From: Dastarcus helophoroides
Lineage: Eukaryota > Arthropoda > Insecta > Coleoptera > Bothrideridae
NCBI GenBank assembly: GCA_028583605.1
Contig: CM053331.1
Coordinates: forward strand, 994,501 to 1,058,500
Direction: 5' to 3'
Length of the DNA: 64,000 nucleotides
The position numbers and the translations under genes were made by a program. The stretch's first letter is position 1; the number at the start of each line of letters is the position of its first letter. The notes under the pieces were generated by a model. It had not been told where the DNA came from. It was given only the letters and a program-made list of their open reading frames with translations, and did no database searches. Of the stretch, positions 1-10,140 are shown in pieces.

Positions 1-780
1 AATTCCACTTTGAACAAAACCAGTTTTAAAATTATACATTTAACTAAGCACACGTTTATAATTCACACGGTTAACCTTCGAAGGTTGGACGAAAATTCTC
101 TATTATTTAACGCTGTATTTAATGATTAGAACATTAGAGAGGTAAAAGAAATTGTCCGTAACTATTTTATAATTACATTGGAAAATTTCGAGGAATACGA
201 CGTGAATCGGTGGTACTGTTATTGGCTACGCAATAAGTCGTCTTCTTAGATGACTTAGTACAAACGTGAGGTTTCTATTCAAGCTATTTGGTAACATAAA
301 TCTAGAAATGTTGACGCAAATATTAAAATTGCCAGAACTTGTTACGTTTTGAATCAGCACTGACATCAGCAAGTAATCAGGAAGCTTTCTCTACGTGGCC
401 ATTATTGGAAGGCAGAGGGAGTCCATGAACTATTCTAGGCTAGTTGATAAGACCAACACTTTCATTTAGCAACAGTCAGGTGTTTTGTAATATTCATTGT
501 AACAAAGTGAAACATTATGCACATGCATACGCCAAAGGCTATTTGTAATGTTATCTCTCGAAGGCGACAACTTTAAAAGAGGTTTACAGTTAAGTGACAT
601 TATAACGCTGCGACTGAATAGCAGCAATTTCTACCTATTTCAGGTGCTATTTCGTTGCGATTTATTCTCTCTCAAGTCATCTGGAAACTTTGCTTCAAAG
701 AAAAAATTAATAAACTGAGCAATACGACGAACTACGAACAAGAACCAAAATCTCATCTTGTGGAGGTCGATGCACACTTC
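1..780. other. Single-copy, AT-rich sequence without a recognised gene
   Basis: No long open frame, repeat array or recognisable exon was found. If the bestrophin start exon lies further upstream, this is part of the first intron. A promoter or 5' untranslated exon cannot be excluded but nothing supports one. Confidence 0.5.
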
Positions 781-1640
781 TCAGTCTCTCCATGATATGT
801 CCTTTCTTCTGAAGAAACGAATCTTCTTTTTTGTAACTTCTTCTGTGCATCTTCTGAAGAAATAAAACTTCTTTTTATATTTTCTAAAGAAATGAATCTT
901 TTTTGTATTTTCTGAAGAAATGAATATTTTTGTTTCTGCTCTTTCGTATCTTCTGAAGAAATGACTTCTTTTTTGTTTCTGCTTCTTTTGAATCTGGTTT
1001 TTTGTATCTGTTTTATTGCAACTTCTAAAGAAATGAATCTTCTTTTTCTATTTTCTAAAGAAATGTTGGTTTCTGCTTTTTTGTATCTTCTGAAGAAATG
1101 AACGTTTTTGTTTCTACTTTTTTGTATCTTATGAAGAAATGACTTCTTTGTTGTTTCTGCTTCTTTTGAATCTGGTTTTTTGTATCTGTTTTATTGCAAC
1201 TTCTAAAGAAATGAATCTTCTTTTTCTATTTTCTAAAGAAATGACTCTTTTTTGTTTCTGCTTTTTTGTATCTTCTGAAGAAATGAACGTTTTTGTTTTT
1301 GCTTTTTTGTATCTTATGAAGAACTGACTTCTTTTTTGTTTCTGCTTCTTTTGAATCTGGTTTTTGTATTTGTTTTATTGCAACTTCTAAAGAAATGAAT
1401 CTTCTTTTTCTATTTTCTAAAGAAATGAATCTTTTTTGTTTCTGCTTTTTTGTATCTTCTGAAGAAATGAACGTTTTTGTTTCTGCTTTTTTGTATCTTA
1501 TGAAGAAATGACTTCTTTTTTGTTTCTGCTTCTTTTGAATCTGCTTTTTTGTATTTGCTTTGTTGCATCTTCTGAAGAAATGAATCTTCCTTTTTGGCGC
1601 AACTTCCGAAGAAATAAACCTTCAGAAGACACAAAAAACT
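781..1640. repeat. Nested minisatellite with a 178-185 bp higher-order unit
   Basis: Short units of the type TTCTGAAGAAATGAA followed by a T-rich spacer (TTTTTGTTTCTGC) recur throughout. From 961 a larger unit beginning ATGACTTCTTT repeats at 961, 1139, 1324 and 1508 (periods 178, 185, 184), with internal GAATCTGGTTTTTTGTAT marks. The 781-960 part is a more diverged edge. Short frames in it come from the repeat composition. Confidence 0.85.
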
Positions 1641-2369
1641 TAACCAACCGAAAAATGTGCATCCAGTTCAGAAGTTTTCGTACAGGAATTGTTTAGTTTC
1701 TTTCGTGGTTTGTCAGCGTTGGCGCATTCGAAATTCAAAATTAAGAAGAAAAAAGAAGAAACGATTATTTGCAACAAATTACTAGAAACGATTATTTGCA
1801 ACAAATTACTTGTTCAGAACTGCTACAAAATAAAAAAAAAATAATTTTATCGACAAATGGAAGTGTATTTTTGACTAAAAACCTTTACGAAGTGGAATGA
1901 ATATTGCAAAAGCAATTAAAATTGTTCAGGAGTCGAGAACGATAAAACGGAAAGCGACGATTTTCCACAGCTGCTTTTGACATTAATCGAACGTCTGCGG
2001 CACCAACGGTGGAAATATCAATAATTTATTGTTTATGAAACCTTGAAGATTCTCATTGCAATAGCAATTATAAATAACATCAATAATAATTATTATTGTG
2101 TTTATTCCAGGGAATATCCTTTACGTCTAATGAGTCATATATCATTTAAAAAAACTCGAATAACTAGAACACATTCAAGACTATCGGTTAAGTAAATATT
2201 TATAATATTCATTATCGTGTGGCAACACCTTTCTGCGGTTGAATTCATCGCCAAGTCGTCTTATAACTTCATTATCTATTACGTGTCCACAATTAGGAAG
2301 TGAAAAACGACTTGGCAACGTTCATCACCTCTATCGGCGAAGATACACGTGTAGAAGATACGTATCTTC
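1641..2369. other. Mostly single-copy spacer
   Basis: No gene was recognised. It contains a small tandem duplication around 1766-1815, where ACGATTATTTGCAACAAATT occurs twice in a row. A 73-codon frame begins at 2239 but runs into the satellite and has no recognisable protein features. Confidence 0.5.
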
Positions 2370-4641
2370 AGAGCGAACTCGATTAAATTTAACACATGCA
2401 TCTTCAAAGCAATCGATAACATCTTGTACGCTTGAGAGACACAAAAGAGTTAGAAACTGAGCTTGAGTGATAGATGGAATTCGAATGGGCTTTATGGAGC
2501 TCGACGGACTAACACAGGTTTTAAAATTAGTTTAAAGGAACTTGATTGAACTTAACAGAGTGGAAGAGAACTCGAGAACGTTTGAAAAGGCTTCAGAGAG
2601 TTAAAAATAATTTGAGGGAACTCGATACGCTCATAGGTAAGCTTGACAGAGTTACCTCTCAAGCTTTCCATGAAAAAGCAAACTTGAGTGATCGTGAAAA
2701 CACGTGAGATGCTCAAAAGACTCTCAAAGAGCTTGTAATAGCTTGAGAAACTTTAACATTAAAAAAATCAGAACAAAACTTGAGAATCCCTGAATAAGCT
2801 TGAGAAAGCTGAAAAGAATTTAAGTGTGCTTTAGAGAGGAGCTTGATTGAACTTAGCAGAGTAGAAGAAAACTTGAGAACGATCATAGGTAAGCTTGACA
2901 GAGTTTTATCTCAAGCTTCTCTTAAAAAAGCAAACCTGAGTGATCGTGGAAACACGTGAGGTGCTCAAAAGACTCTCAAAGAAGCTTGAGTGATTCATGG
3001 ACTTAAAAAGACTTCGCAATATTTAACAAACTACCAAAAAACTTGAAATTAGTTTAAGCCAGCTTGGTTAAACTTAACAGATGCATCTTTAAAGCAATTG
3101 TTAACATTTTGTACGCTCGAGAGAAACAAAGAAACTAGAAACTGAGCTTGAGCGATTGATGAAACTCGAATAAGCTTTATGGTGCTCGACAGACTACTAG
3201 AGATCTTAAAATTAATTTCAAGAAGCTTGACTGAAGACAAAAGAGTAGAAGAGAATTTGAGAACATTTGAGTAAGTTTCAAAGAGTTAAACATAATTCGA
3301 GAGAGCTTGAGAGAGCTAACAAGAGCTGGCGAGAGTTAACGAGAGCTGGCAAGAGCTTTAGAGAAGTCTAACAAGCTTAATAGAGGCGATACGATCATAG
3401 GTAAGCTTGACAGAGTTTTATCTCAAGCTTCTCTTAAAAAAGCAAACCTGAGTGATCGTGGAAACACGTGAGGTGCTCAAAAGACTCTCAAAGAAGCTTG
3501 AGTGATTCATGGACTTAGAAAGACTTCGCGATATTTGACAGACTACCAAAAAACTTGAAATTAGTTTAAGCCAGCTTGGTCAAACTTAACAGATGCATCT
3601 TTAAAGCAATTGTTAACGTTTTGTACGCTTGAGAGAAACAAAGAAACTAGAAACTGAGCTTGAGCGATTGATGAAACTCGAATAAGCTTTACGGTGCTCG
3701 ACAGACTACTAGAGATCTTAAAATTAGTTTAAAGAAGCTTGACTGAACACAAAAGAGTAGAAGAGAATTTAAGAACGTTTGAGTAAGTTTCAAAGAGTTA
3801 AACATAATTCGAGAGAGCTTGAGAGAGGTAACAAGAGCTGGCGAGAGTTAACGAGAGCTGGCAAGAGCTTTAGAGAAGTCTAACAAGCTTAATAGAGGCG
3901 ATACGATCATAGGTAAGCTTGACAGAGTTTTATCTCAAGCTTCTCTTAAAAAAGCAAACCTGAGTGATCGTGGAAACACGTGAGGTGCTCAAAAGACTCT
4001 CAAAGAAGCTTGAGTGATTCATGGACTTAAAAAGACTTCGCGATATTTGACAGACTATCAAAAAACTTGAAATTAGTTTAAGCCAGCTTGATCAAACTTA
4101 ACAGATGCATCTTTAAAGCAATTGTTAACATTTTGTACGCTTGAGAAAAACAAAGAAACTAGAAACTGAACTTGAGCGATTGATGAAACTCGAATAAGCT
4201 TTATGGTGCTCGACAGACTACTAGAGATCTTAAAATTAGTTTAAAGAAACTTGACTGAACACAAAAGAGTAGAAGAGAATTTGAGAACATTTGAGTAAGT
4301 TTCAAAGAGTTAAACATAATTCGAGAGAGCTTGAGAGAGCTAACAAGAGCTGGCGAGAGTTAACGAGAGCTGGCAAGAGCTTTAGAGAAGTCTAACAAGC
4401 TTAATAGAGGCGATACGATCATAGGTAAGCTTGACAGAGTTTTATCTCAAGCTTTTCTTAAAAAAGCAAACCTGAGTGATCGTGGAAACACGTGAGGTAC
4501 TCAAAAGACTCTCAAAGAAGCTTGAGTGATTCATGGACTTAAAAAGACTTTAAGATATTTGACAGACTGCCAAAGAACTTAAAATTAGTTTAAACGAGCT
4601 TGATAGAATTTAACAGATGCATCTTCAGAGCAATCGTTAAC
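2370..4641. repeat. 512 bp satellite array
   Basis: The landmark GATCATAGGTAAGCTTGACA occurs at 2881, 3393, 3905 and 4417, a period of exactly 512 bp three times. A related GGTAAGCTTGACAG at 2636 marks a shorter diverged unit at the left edge. Within each unit smaller AAGCTTGAG-type words recur, the reverse complement of the word that fills the large intron. Each unit contains ATAG|GTAAGC, a good match to a 5' splice site. The array ends abruptly at about 4641, where the LTR fragment begins inside a unit (after ...AATCGTTAAC). Confidence 0.92.
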
Positions 4642-4995
4642 GAATTGATTACACGTGATGGATTATACCCACTTTATTACTGAACTCAACTTTGAGCACC
4701 ACAATTGACAATTAACTCACTTATTATTGACTTCTACTAACTCACTAATTACACTAACTCTAACTGACTGACTCGAGGGAGAGCTGGCCGCTTTATATAG
4801 TTTTGACCTCCCGGTTCTAGAACAATTCGGCAGATAAGGCTTATCGTTTGCCGAAATTTCGGGAACGTTTATCTGCCGTTTGATTCGTTATCGCGGCCGC
4901 TTTCCCCTTATCAGATAATTCTAGAAACTTTTCTTATGTACTAAATTCTACAATTCAATTCTAAATTCTATTCCATCTATTTACACTGCGCTACA
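4642..4995. mobile_element. 5'-truncated LTR fragment (same family as 44724-45098)
   Basis: This stretch is collinear with the solo LTR at 44724-45098 from GATTGATTACAC through CCCACTTTATTACTGAACTC, a central NotI word GCGGCCGC, to the 3' end (GCGCTACA versus GCGTTACA). About 20 bp of the 5' end, including the TGTTACGGG terminus, is missing or replaced where it abuts the 512 bp satellite. No target duplication can be seen. No PBS, gag or pol follows. Confidence 0.85.
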
Positions 4996-5034
4996 ATACG
5001 TTGAAAAGGAAACATGGAACAGTTTCATGTTTAA

Positions 5035-5259
5035 TGGGGAAATTTTACCAATGCAGCTAGTGACTGGATCTTCCCAGAATGGACGTACGCGGTTGTATTC
5101 AATGAATTTATTAAATACCCCACAACCTCATTTGCATGTAAGTGCCAAAGGAATGCGTTTCGTCAGCTTAATTTAATTGCTTATATCAATAACTTCCACG
5201 AAGTTCGACAGCAGCTAACCGCTCATATGCTTCAAGCCAGCAATCGAAACAAAGCTTAA
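5035..5259 (+). pseudogene. Stop-free coding-like relic of unknown origin
   Basis: A frame open for 74 codons ends at TAA 5257-5259 and begins just after an in-frame TAA at 5032-5034. It has no N-terminal ATG (only one Met codon, at 5227). The translation has mixed, protein-like composition, including SDWIFPEWTYAVVFNEFIKY, CKCQRNAFRQLNLIAYINNF and HEVRQQLTAHMLQASNRNKA. That is unlike the low-complexity frames elsewhere. It follows an LTR fragment, so a transposable-element or processed-gene remnant is possible. It is not bestrophin and I do not recognise the family. Chance cannot be excluded. Confidence 0.35.
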
Positions 5260-5299
5260 AAATTGGGCAACATTTTCATCAAATTAGCGATTTAAAAAA

Positions 5300-5400
5300 A
5301 TTGAAATACAGAACTTTTCCCTTGAAACCAAGAAAGATTAAAAAAACACAACAAACGTTGCTCTAACGCGTTCCAACAGCCAAGCTGTCATCTTAAGAGA
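5300..5400 (+). repeat. Dispersed repeat, right part (copy 1)
   Basis: The segment from TTGAAATACAGAAC through GAAACCAAGAAAGATTAAA, CACAACAAACGTTGCTCTAA and CAAGCTGTCATCTT matches copies at 10141-10280 and 63764-63899. On the minus strand it ends in a stem-loop-like GACAGC...GCTGT block, but the GAAAC box seen in other copies is mutated to GGAAC. Confidence 0.8.
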
Positions 5401-5930
5401 AATACTGAGATACTTCTCTCGTATCTATTAAGCTTATTAGAGCTCCTTGGAGCTCTCCAAGTATTTTAAATTTTTTCTTTGAGACTCTATTAAGTGTATC
5501 GTGCTCCTTCAATCTTTTCAAGCTCTTTAAAATTCCTCTAATTATTTCTAGCTCTTTCAAGCTCTCTAATATCCTTTAAGTTCTCTTAAGCCTTTTCGAG
5601 CTTCTTGAAATCTTTTGAAAATTTTTGAATCTCTCTAGAACCATTTGCACTTCTAAAAACTCTAGAAAGCTTAAACTTTTGAAAGCCGAATTTTTCTAGA
5701 ATTTTTTAAAGCTCTCTCTACACTACTAAGCTTGTTAGAGCATTTTGAACTTCAAACCAACCCTCTCAAGCTCCAGAAAATTGTATTAAGTTCTTTGAAG
5801 CTTATTCAAGCACTCTTAACTACTCTCATGCTCTTTTTATCAATGAAATTCTTTTCTAAACTAGAAAATTTAGGAAAGTTTAGCTAAAAAGCTCTTAGCG
5901 TAAGAATAAGAAATATTCTTGTGCTTTCAG
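5401..5930. repeat. Diverged CTCAAGC-type repeat
   Basis: Irregular words such as TCAAGCTCT, TTTCAAGCTC and GAGCTCTCCAAG recur with no clear fixed period. The orientation is the reverse complement of the neighbouring blocks at 2370-4641 and 6371-6960. Confidence 0.65.
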
Positions 5931-5969
5931 CAAGCTTGTACATAATTTGTCGTGCCTATTATTTATTAT

Positions 5970-6015
5970 CTGTATTTCAATTTTTGAACATAACCAAAGA
6001 CCAGTCCGTTCCACC
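5970..6015 (-). repeat. Dispersed repeat, left part (inverted piece)
   Basis: On the minus strand this reads GGTGGAACGGACTGGTC, then TTTGGTTATGTTCAAAAATT, then GAAATACAG. That is the left half of the element seen complete at 10141-10280. It lies inverted relative to the right half at 5300-5400. Confidence 0.8.
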
Positions 6016-6370
6016 AAAATTAGTGGTTTACACCAAATTTATACGAAATTAAGCACATACAACATATGTAAGTTTTCAATGACACAGTGTGCATTCATAT
6101 AACGTTGAATAGGACAAATACTCCCGTAATTACCGGTTACTGAATTGTCAAAACCAATTAAGTTGACTAATACTTCCTTTTACGACTGCGATAAAAAAAA
6201 TATTGGAAACACACGATAAAATTTCGATGTATGTTTTTTTCGTGGTGCACTAATTTTTAATTGCATCCAAAATTAACTCATTTTACGTTATTCATAATTT
6301 TTTCTAAGAGAAAATAGTAATAAAGACCAACATTCAATTGAACAAATATTTAAATGCAATTTTCATTGAT
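6016..6370. other. Single-copy spacer
   Basis: AT-rich sequence without recognised genes or repeats. Confidence 0.5.
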
Positions 6371-6960
6371 TAAAAGAGCAGAAGAGTACTTAGTAGTGTT
6401 TGAATTAGCTTCAGAGAGCTAGAAAAAATTCTAGGGAGCTTGAGAGAGTTAATTTGAGCTTCAAGGTGCTCTAACAAGCTAAATAAAGTTAGAGAGCACC
6501 TTAAGAAATTCCAGAGAGATTAGGCTTTTAAAAGTTCAAACTCTTTTGAACTTTTAATAGCTTGGAAGAGCTTAAAATGGTAAGAGTTTTATTGAGAAAC
6601 TAAGCCAGCTTAAGGAAATTTGATGGGATCTAAGAGAACATAAAAAAACTTAAAGAGAAACTCTGAGGAAGCTTGAGAGCTCTTGAGAGATTGAGAGCTT
6701 GAGAGCTTAAAAGCTTGAGAGTGTGAGAGAACTCGAGAAAGTCAGAAAACATCTAGAGAACCTAATTAGCCTTGGGGGACGTCCAGAGAGTCAAAAAAAG
6801 CTAGACATAGTTTCAAAAGTGTTGAGAAAACTCAACAAAGTAACAAAAAAGTCGAACGAGGGCTCTAAAGTAGTTGTGCCTCTTTAAAAGCTGTTTGAAG
6901 AGCTCAAAAAATATCAAAAGCTCTCGAGAAGGCTTGTGAAAACTAGAGATATGCTTCTTT
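6371..6960. repeat. Diverged AAGCTTGAGAGA-type repeat
   Basis: Words such as GAGCTTGAGAG, CTTGAGAGCTTAAAAGCTTG and AGAGAGCTTG recur without a strict period. The orientation is as in the 512 bp satellite and opposite to most of the large downstream intron. Confidence 0.65.
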
Positions 6961-7222
6961 TGTTAACCAATTAAGATTAGTACGCTTAATTGCCAGTTCT
7001 GCTGGCGAAATACGTCTCACGTAATTCTTTGTTTAATTGCCGATGGGGTAAAGGGGTAAAACCTTCTGTAGACTTAATCATGAGCCACAGTCTTTAGTTC
7101 AGTGCTCCAGAGAAAACTAAAGAGAGTTTGAAATGTTTAAACATTTTTGTAAGAGTATTGTGCGTACTTACGTGCTTAGTTTTTACTTAAGAAAGCTAAA
7201 TAATCTTTTTTTTTTGTTTCAG
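6961..7222 (+). other. Single-copy intron end before exon a
   Basis: The 3' end of the upstream intron carries a strong acceptor tttttttttgtttcag (AG at 7221-7222). No upstream coding exon with a compatible phase was recognised between 1 and 7222. Confidence 0.6.
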
Positions 7223-7333
7223 ATGGAGAGGAAGTGTATATAAACTAGTTTGGAGAGAATTATTAGCATATTTATTTTTATATTATTCAATCAACGTACT
7301 GTATAGGTTTGGATTAAATAAAGATCAACAAAG
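7223..7333 (+). CDS. Best: Bestrophin exon a: N-terminal segment and first membrane helix
   Basis: The exon follows a good acceptor (tttgtttcag) and ends at AG|GTGAG. It starts with the third base of a codon and ends after the second base of an Arg codon. The 36 whole codons read WRGSVYKLVW, then a hydrophobic stretch RELLAYLFLYYSINVLYRF, then GLNKDQQ. WRGS-YKL-W is the conserved start of the first transmembrane helix in bestrophins and aligns with the family from about residue 24. About 23 upstream residues, including the Met and the N-terminal residues that help form the Ca2+ clasp, must come from an exon not seen here. The next intron is only 117 bp. Confidence 0.93.
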
Positions 7334-7450
7334 GTGAGTTCGACAATAACATAAAATTCCTATCAGATTTAATTTATAAAATAACTATTTTAAAATTAAA
7401 TTTTTTTTTCGGTCCTGAAATCCGAATTAATCAAATTATTTTCGTTTCAG
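7334..7450 (+). other. Short intron (117 bp, phase 2)
   Basis: This AT-rich intron runs from gtgagttcga to a tttcgtttcag acceptor. It has no repeats, unlike the long introns of this gene, and splits an Arg codon (AG|A). Confidence 0.9.
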
Positions 7451-7622
7451 AATATTCGAAAAAATTAGGACTTACTTCAGTTCTCAAACTGAAACTATAC
7501 CAATGTCTTTCGTATTAGGATTTTATGTATCGTTGGTGGTGGGCCGATGGTGGGCCCAATACAAATTGTTGCCTTGGCCAGATACCCTGGCCCTGTTCCT
7601 GAATGCTGGCATTCCAGGAGCG
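7451..7622 (+). CDS. Best: Bestrophin exon b: pore-neck helix
   Basis: The exon starts with the base that completes the split Arg codon and ends in phase 0 at GCG|GTAAGT. The 57 whole codons contain IPMSFVLGFYVSLVV and RWWAQY, then LPWPDTLALFL and NAGIPGA. In bestrophins the I-x3-F-x3-F pattern of this helix lines the narrow hydrophobic neck of the pore; here it is I, F and F in IPMSFVLGF. RWW-QY and PWPD are near-invariant in the family. The Met at 7503 is internal to this helix and is not a start. If the following intron were retained, the frame would run to a stop at 7737-7739. Confidence 0.96.
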
Positions 7623-7867
7623 GTAAGTACGTATTCAATTTTACTTAAAGAAAAGATATTTCATGTTTGGGGCACCATCAAGCGCTTGAGAGAGTCGAGA
7701 TTTCTCAAGAGCACTATAATACATTCAAAAACATTTTAAAGATATCGATAGAACTCAAATAAGCTTAAGAATGCTGGAAGGAGCTTGAAAGAGGTCTAGA
7801 AATCTTGTGAAGCTTAATAGAGCCCAAGAAATCTCAACAGAACCAAATAAGTTGTAAAAGAACTTAA
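7623..7867. repeat. Intron start with AAGCTTGAG-type words
   Basis: After the donor there is about 50 bp of ordinary sequence, then degenerate GCGCTTGAGAGAG, AGCTTGAAAGAG and GAAGCTTAATAGAG words in the forward orientation, leading into the 9 bp minisatellite. Confidence 0.6.
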
Positions 7868-8280
7868 AGAACTAAAAGAACTAAAAGAACTAAAAGAACT
7901 AAAAGAACTAAAAGAACTAAAAGAACTAAAAGAACTAAAAGAACTAAAAGAACTAAAAGAACTAAAAGAACTAAAAGAACTAAAAGAACTAAAAGAACTA
8001 AAAGAACTAAAAGAACTAAAAGAACTAAAAGAACTAAAAGAACTAAAAGAACTAAAAGAACTAAAAGAACTAAAAGAACTAAAAGAACTAAAAGAACTAA
8101 AAGAACTAAAAGAACTAAAAGAACTAAAAGAACTAAAAGAACTAAAAGAACTAAAAGAACTAAAAGAACTAAAAGAACTAAAAGAACTAAAAGAACTAAT
8201 AGAACTAAAAGAACTAAAAGAATTAAAAGAACTAAAAGAACTAAACGAATTAAAAGAACTAAAAGAACTAAAAGAAATAA
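7868..8280. repeat. 9 bp minisatellite (GAACTAAAA)n
   Basis: About 45 tandem copies of GAACTAAAA. Copies are essentially identical from 7868 to about 8195. Variants (CTAATAGAA, GAATTAAAA, CTAAACGAA) occur only at the right end, which suggests recent expansion from the left. Because 9 is a multiple of 3, several frames stay open on the minus strand; these frames are artefacts. Confidence 0.97.
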
Positions 8281-8564
8281 AAGCTTCAAGCTTCTTTAAT
8301 CTCACTTAAGCTCCCTCGAGCTTTAATCTTTTTTAAGATTTTTGGCCTTCCTTAAGCTTTCTCAAACTTTTTTAGGCTTTCTTAAGCTTTCTAAAACGTT
8401 CTTAAGTTTTTCCAATCTTCTTCAAGCTTTTTCAAATTTTCCCAATCCTTCTGGAGTTTTACATTAGTTTGATAGCTTCTTGTATCTTTCTGGAGTTTTC
8501 TTGAGTTTTTTCTTGCTTTTTAAACTATTTTTATCTTTGTTAAGCTTTTTGGGGTTCCTCAAGC

Positions 8565-9840
8565 TTTCTTGAACGTTTTTAAGCTTTCTTAAACTTCCTC
8601 AAGCTTTCTTAGTATTTTTTAAGTTACTCTAAGATTTTTAGAGCCTATTGCATCTTTTGGAGCTTTCTTAAGCTTTTTTAGTCTCTTTTAAACTATTTTT
8701 AACTTTTTTAAGCTATCTTCAGTTTTATTGAAGTCTTTCAAGCTTGTAAAGCTTTTTTGAGCTGCTTTAAGGTTATTCAAATTCTTTTAACCATTTTTGA
8801 TCCTTTTTCAAGGTTTCTTGAACTTTCTTAGGCTTTCGGTTTCCCTGTTAAAAGCGTTTTAAGCTTTTTGAACCTTTTTCAAGACACAGTAAACTTTATT
8901 GAGCTTCCTCAAAATATTTCAAGCTTCATTTAGCTTCCTCGAGCTTCCGACCTTCCCTTTTTTACCTCAAGCTCCTTCGAGCTTCCTTAAAATTTCTCAG
9001 GATTTCTTTAAGATTTGTGAAACTTTTTTAGACTTCCTCTTATTGAAATCTTCAAACTCTTTTGAGCTTTCTCAAGCTTTATCCAGTTACCTTAAGGTTA
9101 ACTGAGCTACTTCAAGCTTCTTTAATCCCCCTTAAGCTCCCTCAAGCTTTAATCTTTTAACCTATTTAGGCTTCCTCAAGCTTTCTCAATTTTTCTCGTG
9201 CTTTCTTAAACATTTTTAAGCTCTCTTAAACTTCCTCAGGCTTTCTTGGTCTTTTTTAGGTTACTCTAAAATTTTTAGGGCCTATTGCATCTTTTGGAGC
9301 TTTCTTAAGCTTTTTTAGGCTCTTTTAAACTATTTTTAACTTTTTTGAGCCATCTTCAGTTTTATTGAAGTCTTTCAAGCTTGTAAAGCTTTCTCGAGCT
9401 GCTTTAAGGTTATTCAAAATCGTTTAACCATTTTTGATCCTTTCTCAAGCTTTCTTGAACTTTCTTAGGCTTTCTGTTTTCCTGTTAAAGGCGTCTTAAG
9501 CTTTCTGAACCTTTTTCAAGACACAGTAAACTTCATTGAGCTTCTTCAAAATATTTCAAGCTTCATTTAGCTTCCTCGAGCTTCCCACCTTCCCTTTTCT
9601 ACCTCAAGCTCCTTCGAGCTTCCTTACAATTTCTCAGGATTTCTTTAAGATTTGTGAAACTTTGTTAGACTTCCTCTTATTGAAATATTCAAACTCTTTT
9701 GAGCTTTCTCAAGCTTTATCCAGTTACCTTAAAATTAACTGAGCTACTTCAAGCTTCTTTAATCCCCCTTAAGCTCCCTCAAGCTTTAATCTTTTAACCT
9801 CTCTGGGCTTCCTCAAGCTTTCTCAATTTTTCTCGTGCTT
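8565..9840. repeat. 637 bp tandem duplication
   Basis: The stretch beginning near 8570 repeats near 9205. For example, TTGAGCTTC followed by CTCAAAATATTTCAAGC occurs at 8899 and 9536, a spacing of 637 bp, with most intervening sequence matching. More diverged relatives follow at about 10320 and 10970. Confidence 0.85.
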
Positions 9841-10140
9841 TCTTAAACATTCTCAAGCTTTCCCAATCTTTATAAGGCTTTTTCAAACTTTAACAATCTT
9901 CTTGAAATTTTACAAAAGTTTGATAGCTTCTTGTATCTTTCTAGAGTTTTCTTGAGTTTTTTCCTACTTTTTTAAACTATTTTTAGCTTTCTTAAGCTAC
10001 CTGCCGCTTCATTGATGTCTCTTAAGCTTTTTAAGCGTTCTAGAGCTACCTCAACCTTCTTTAAAATCTTTTAAGCATTTTTAAAACTTTCTTAAGCTTA
10101 TGAAAACTACTATAGGCTTTCTTTTTTTTAAGCTTTTTTA

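Noticed and set aside
1..7222. A first bestrophin coding exon with the start Met
   Set aside because: No segment was found that encodes the family N-terminus and ends in a phase-2 donor compatible with exon a.
7503..7739. A 78-codon gene starting at the Met at 7503
   Set aside because: The Met is internal to the bestrophin pore-neck helix. The frame continues upstream to the acceptor at 7450, and the end is intron read-through past the GTAAGT donor.
7814..8305. Minus-strand frames of 163 and 141 codons with SSF or LVL repeats
   Set aside because: The 9 bp unit is a multiple of 3 and keeps frames open; no unique coding sequence is present.
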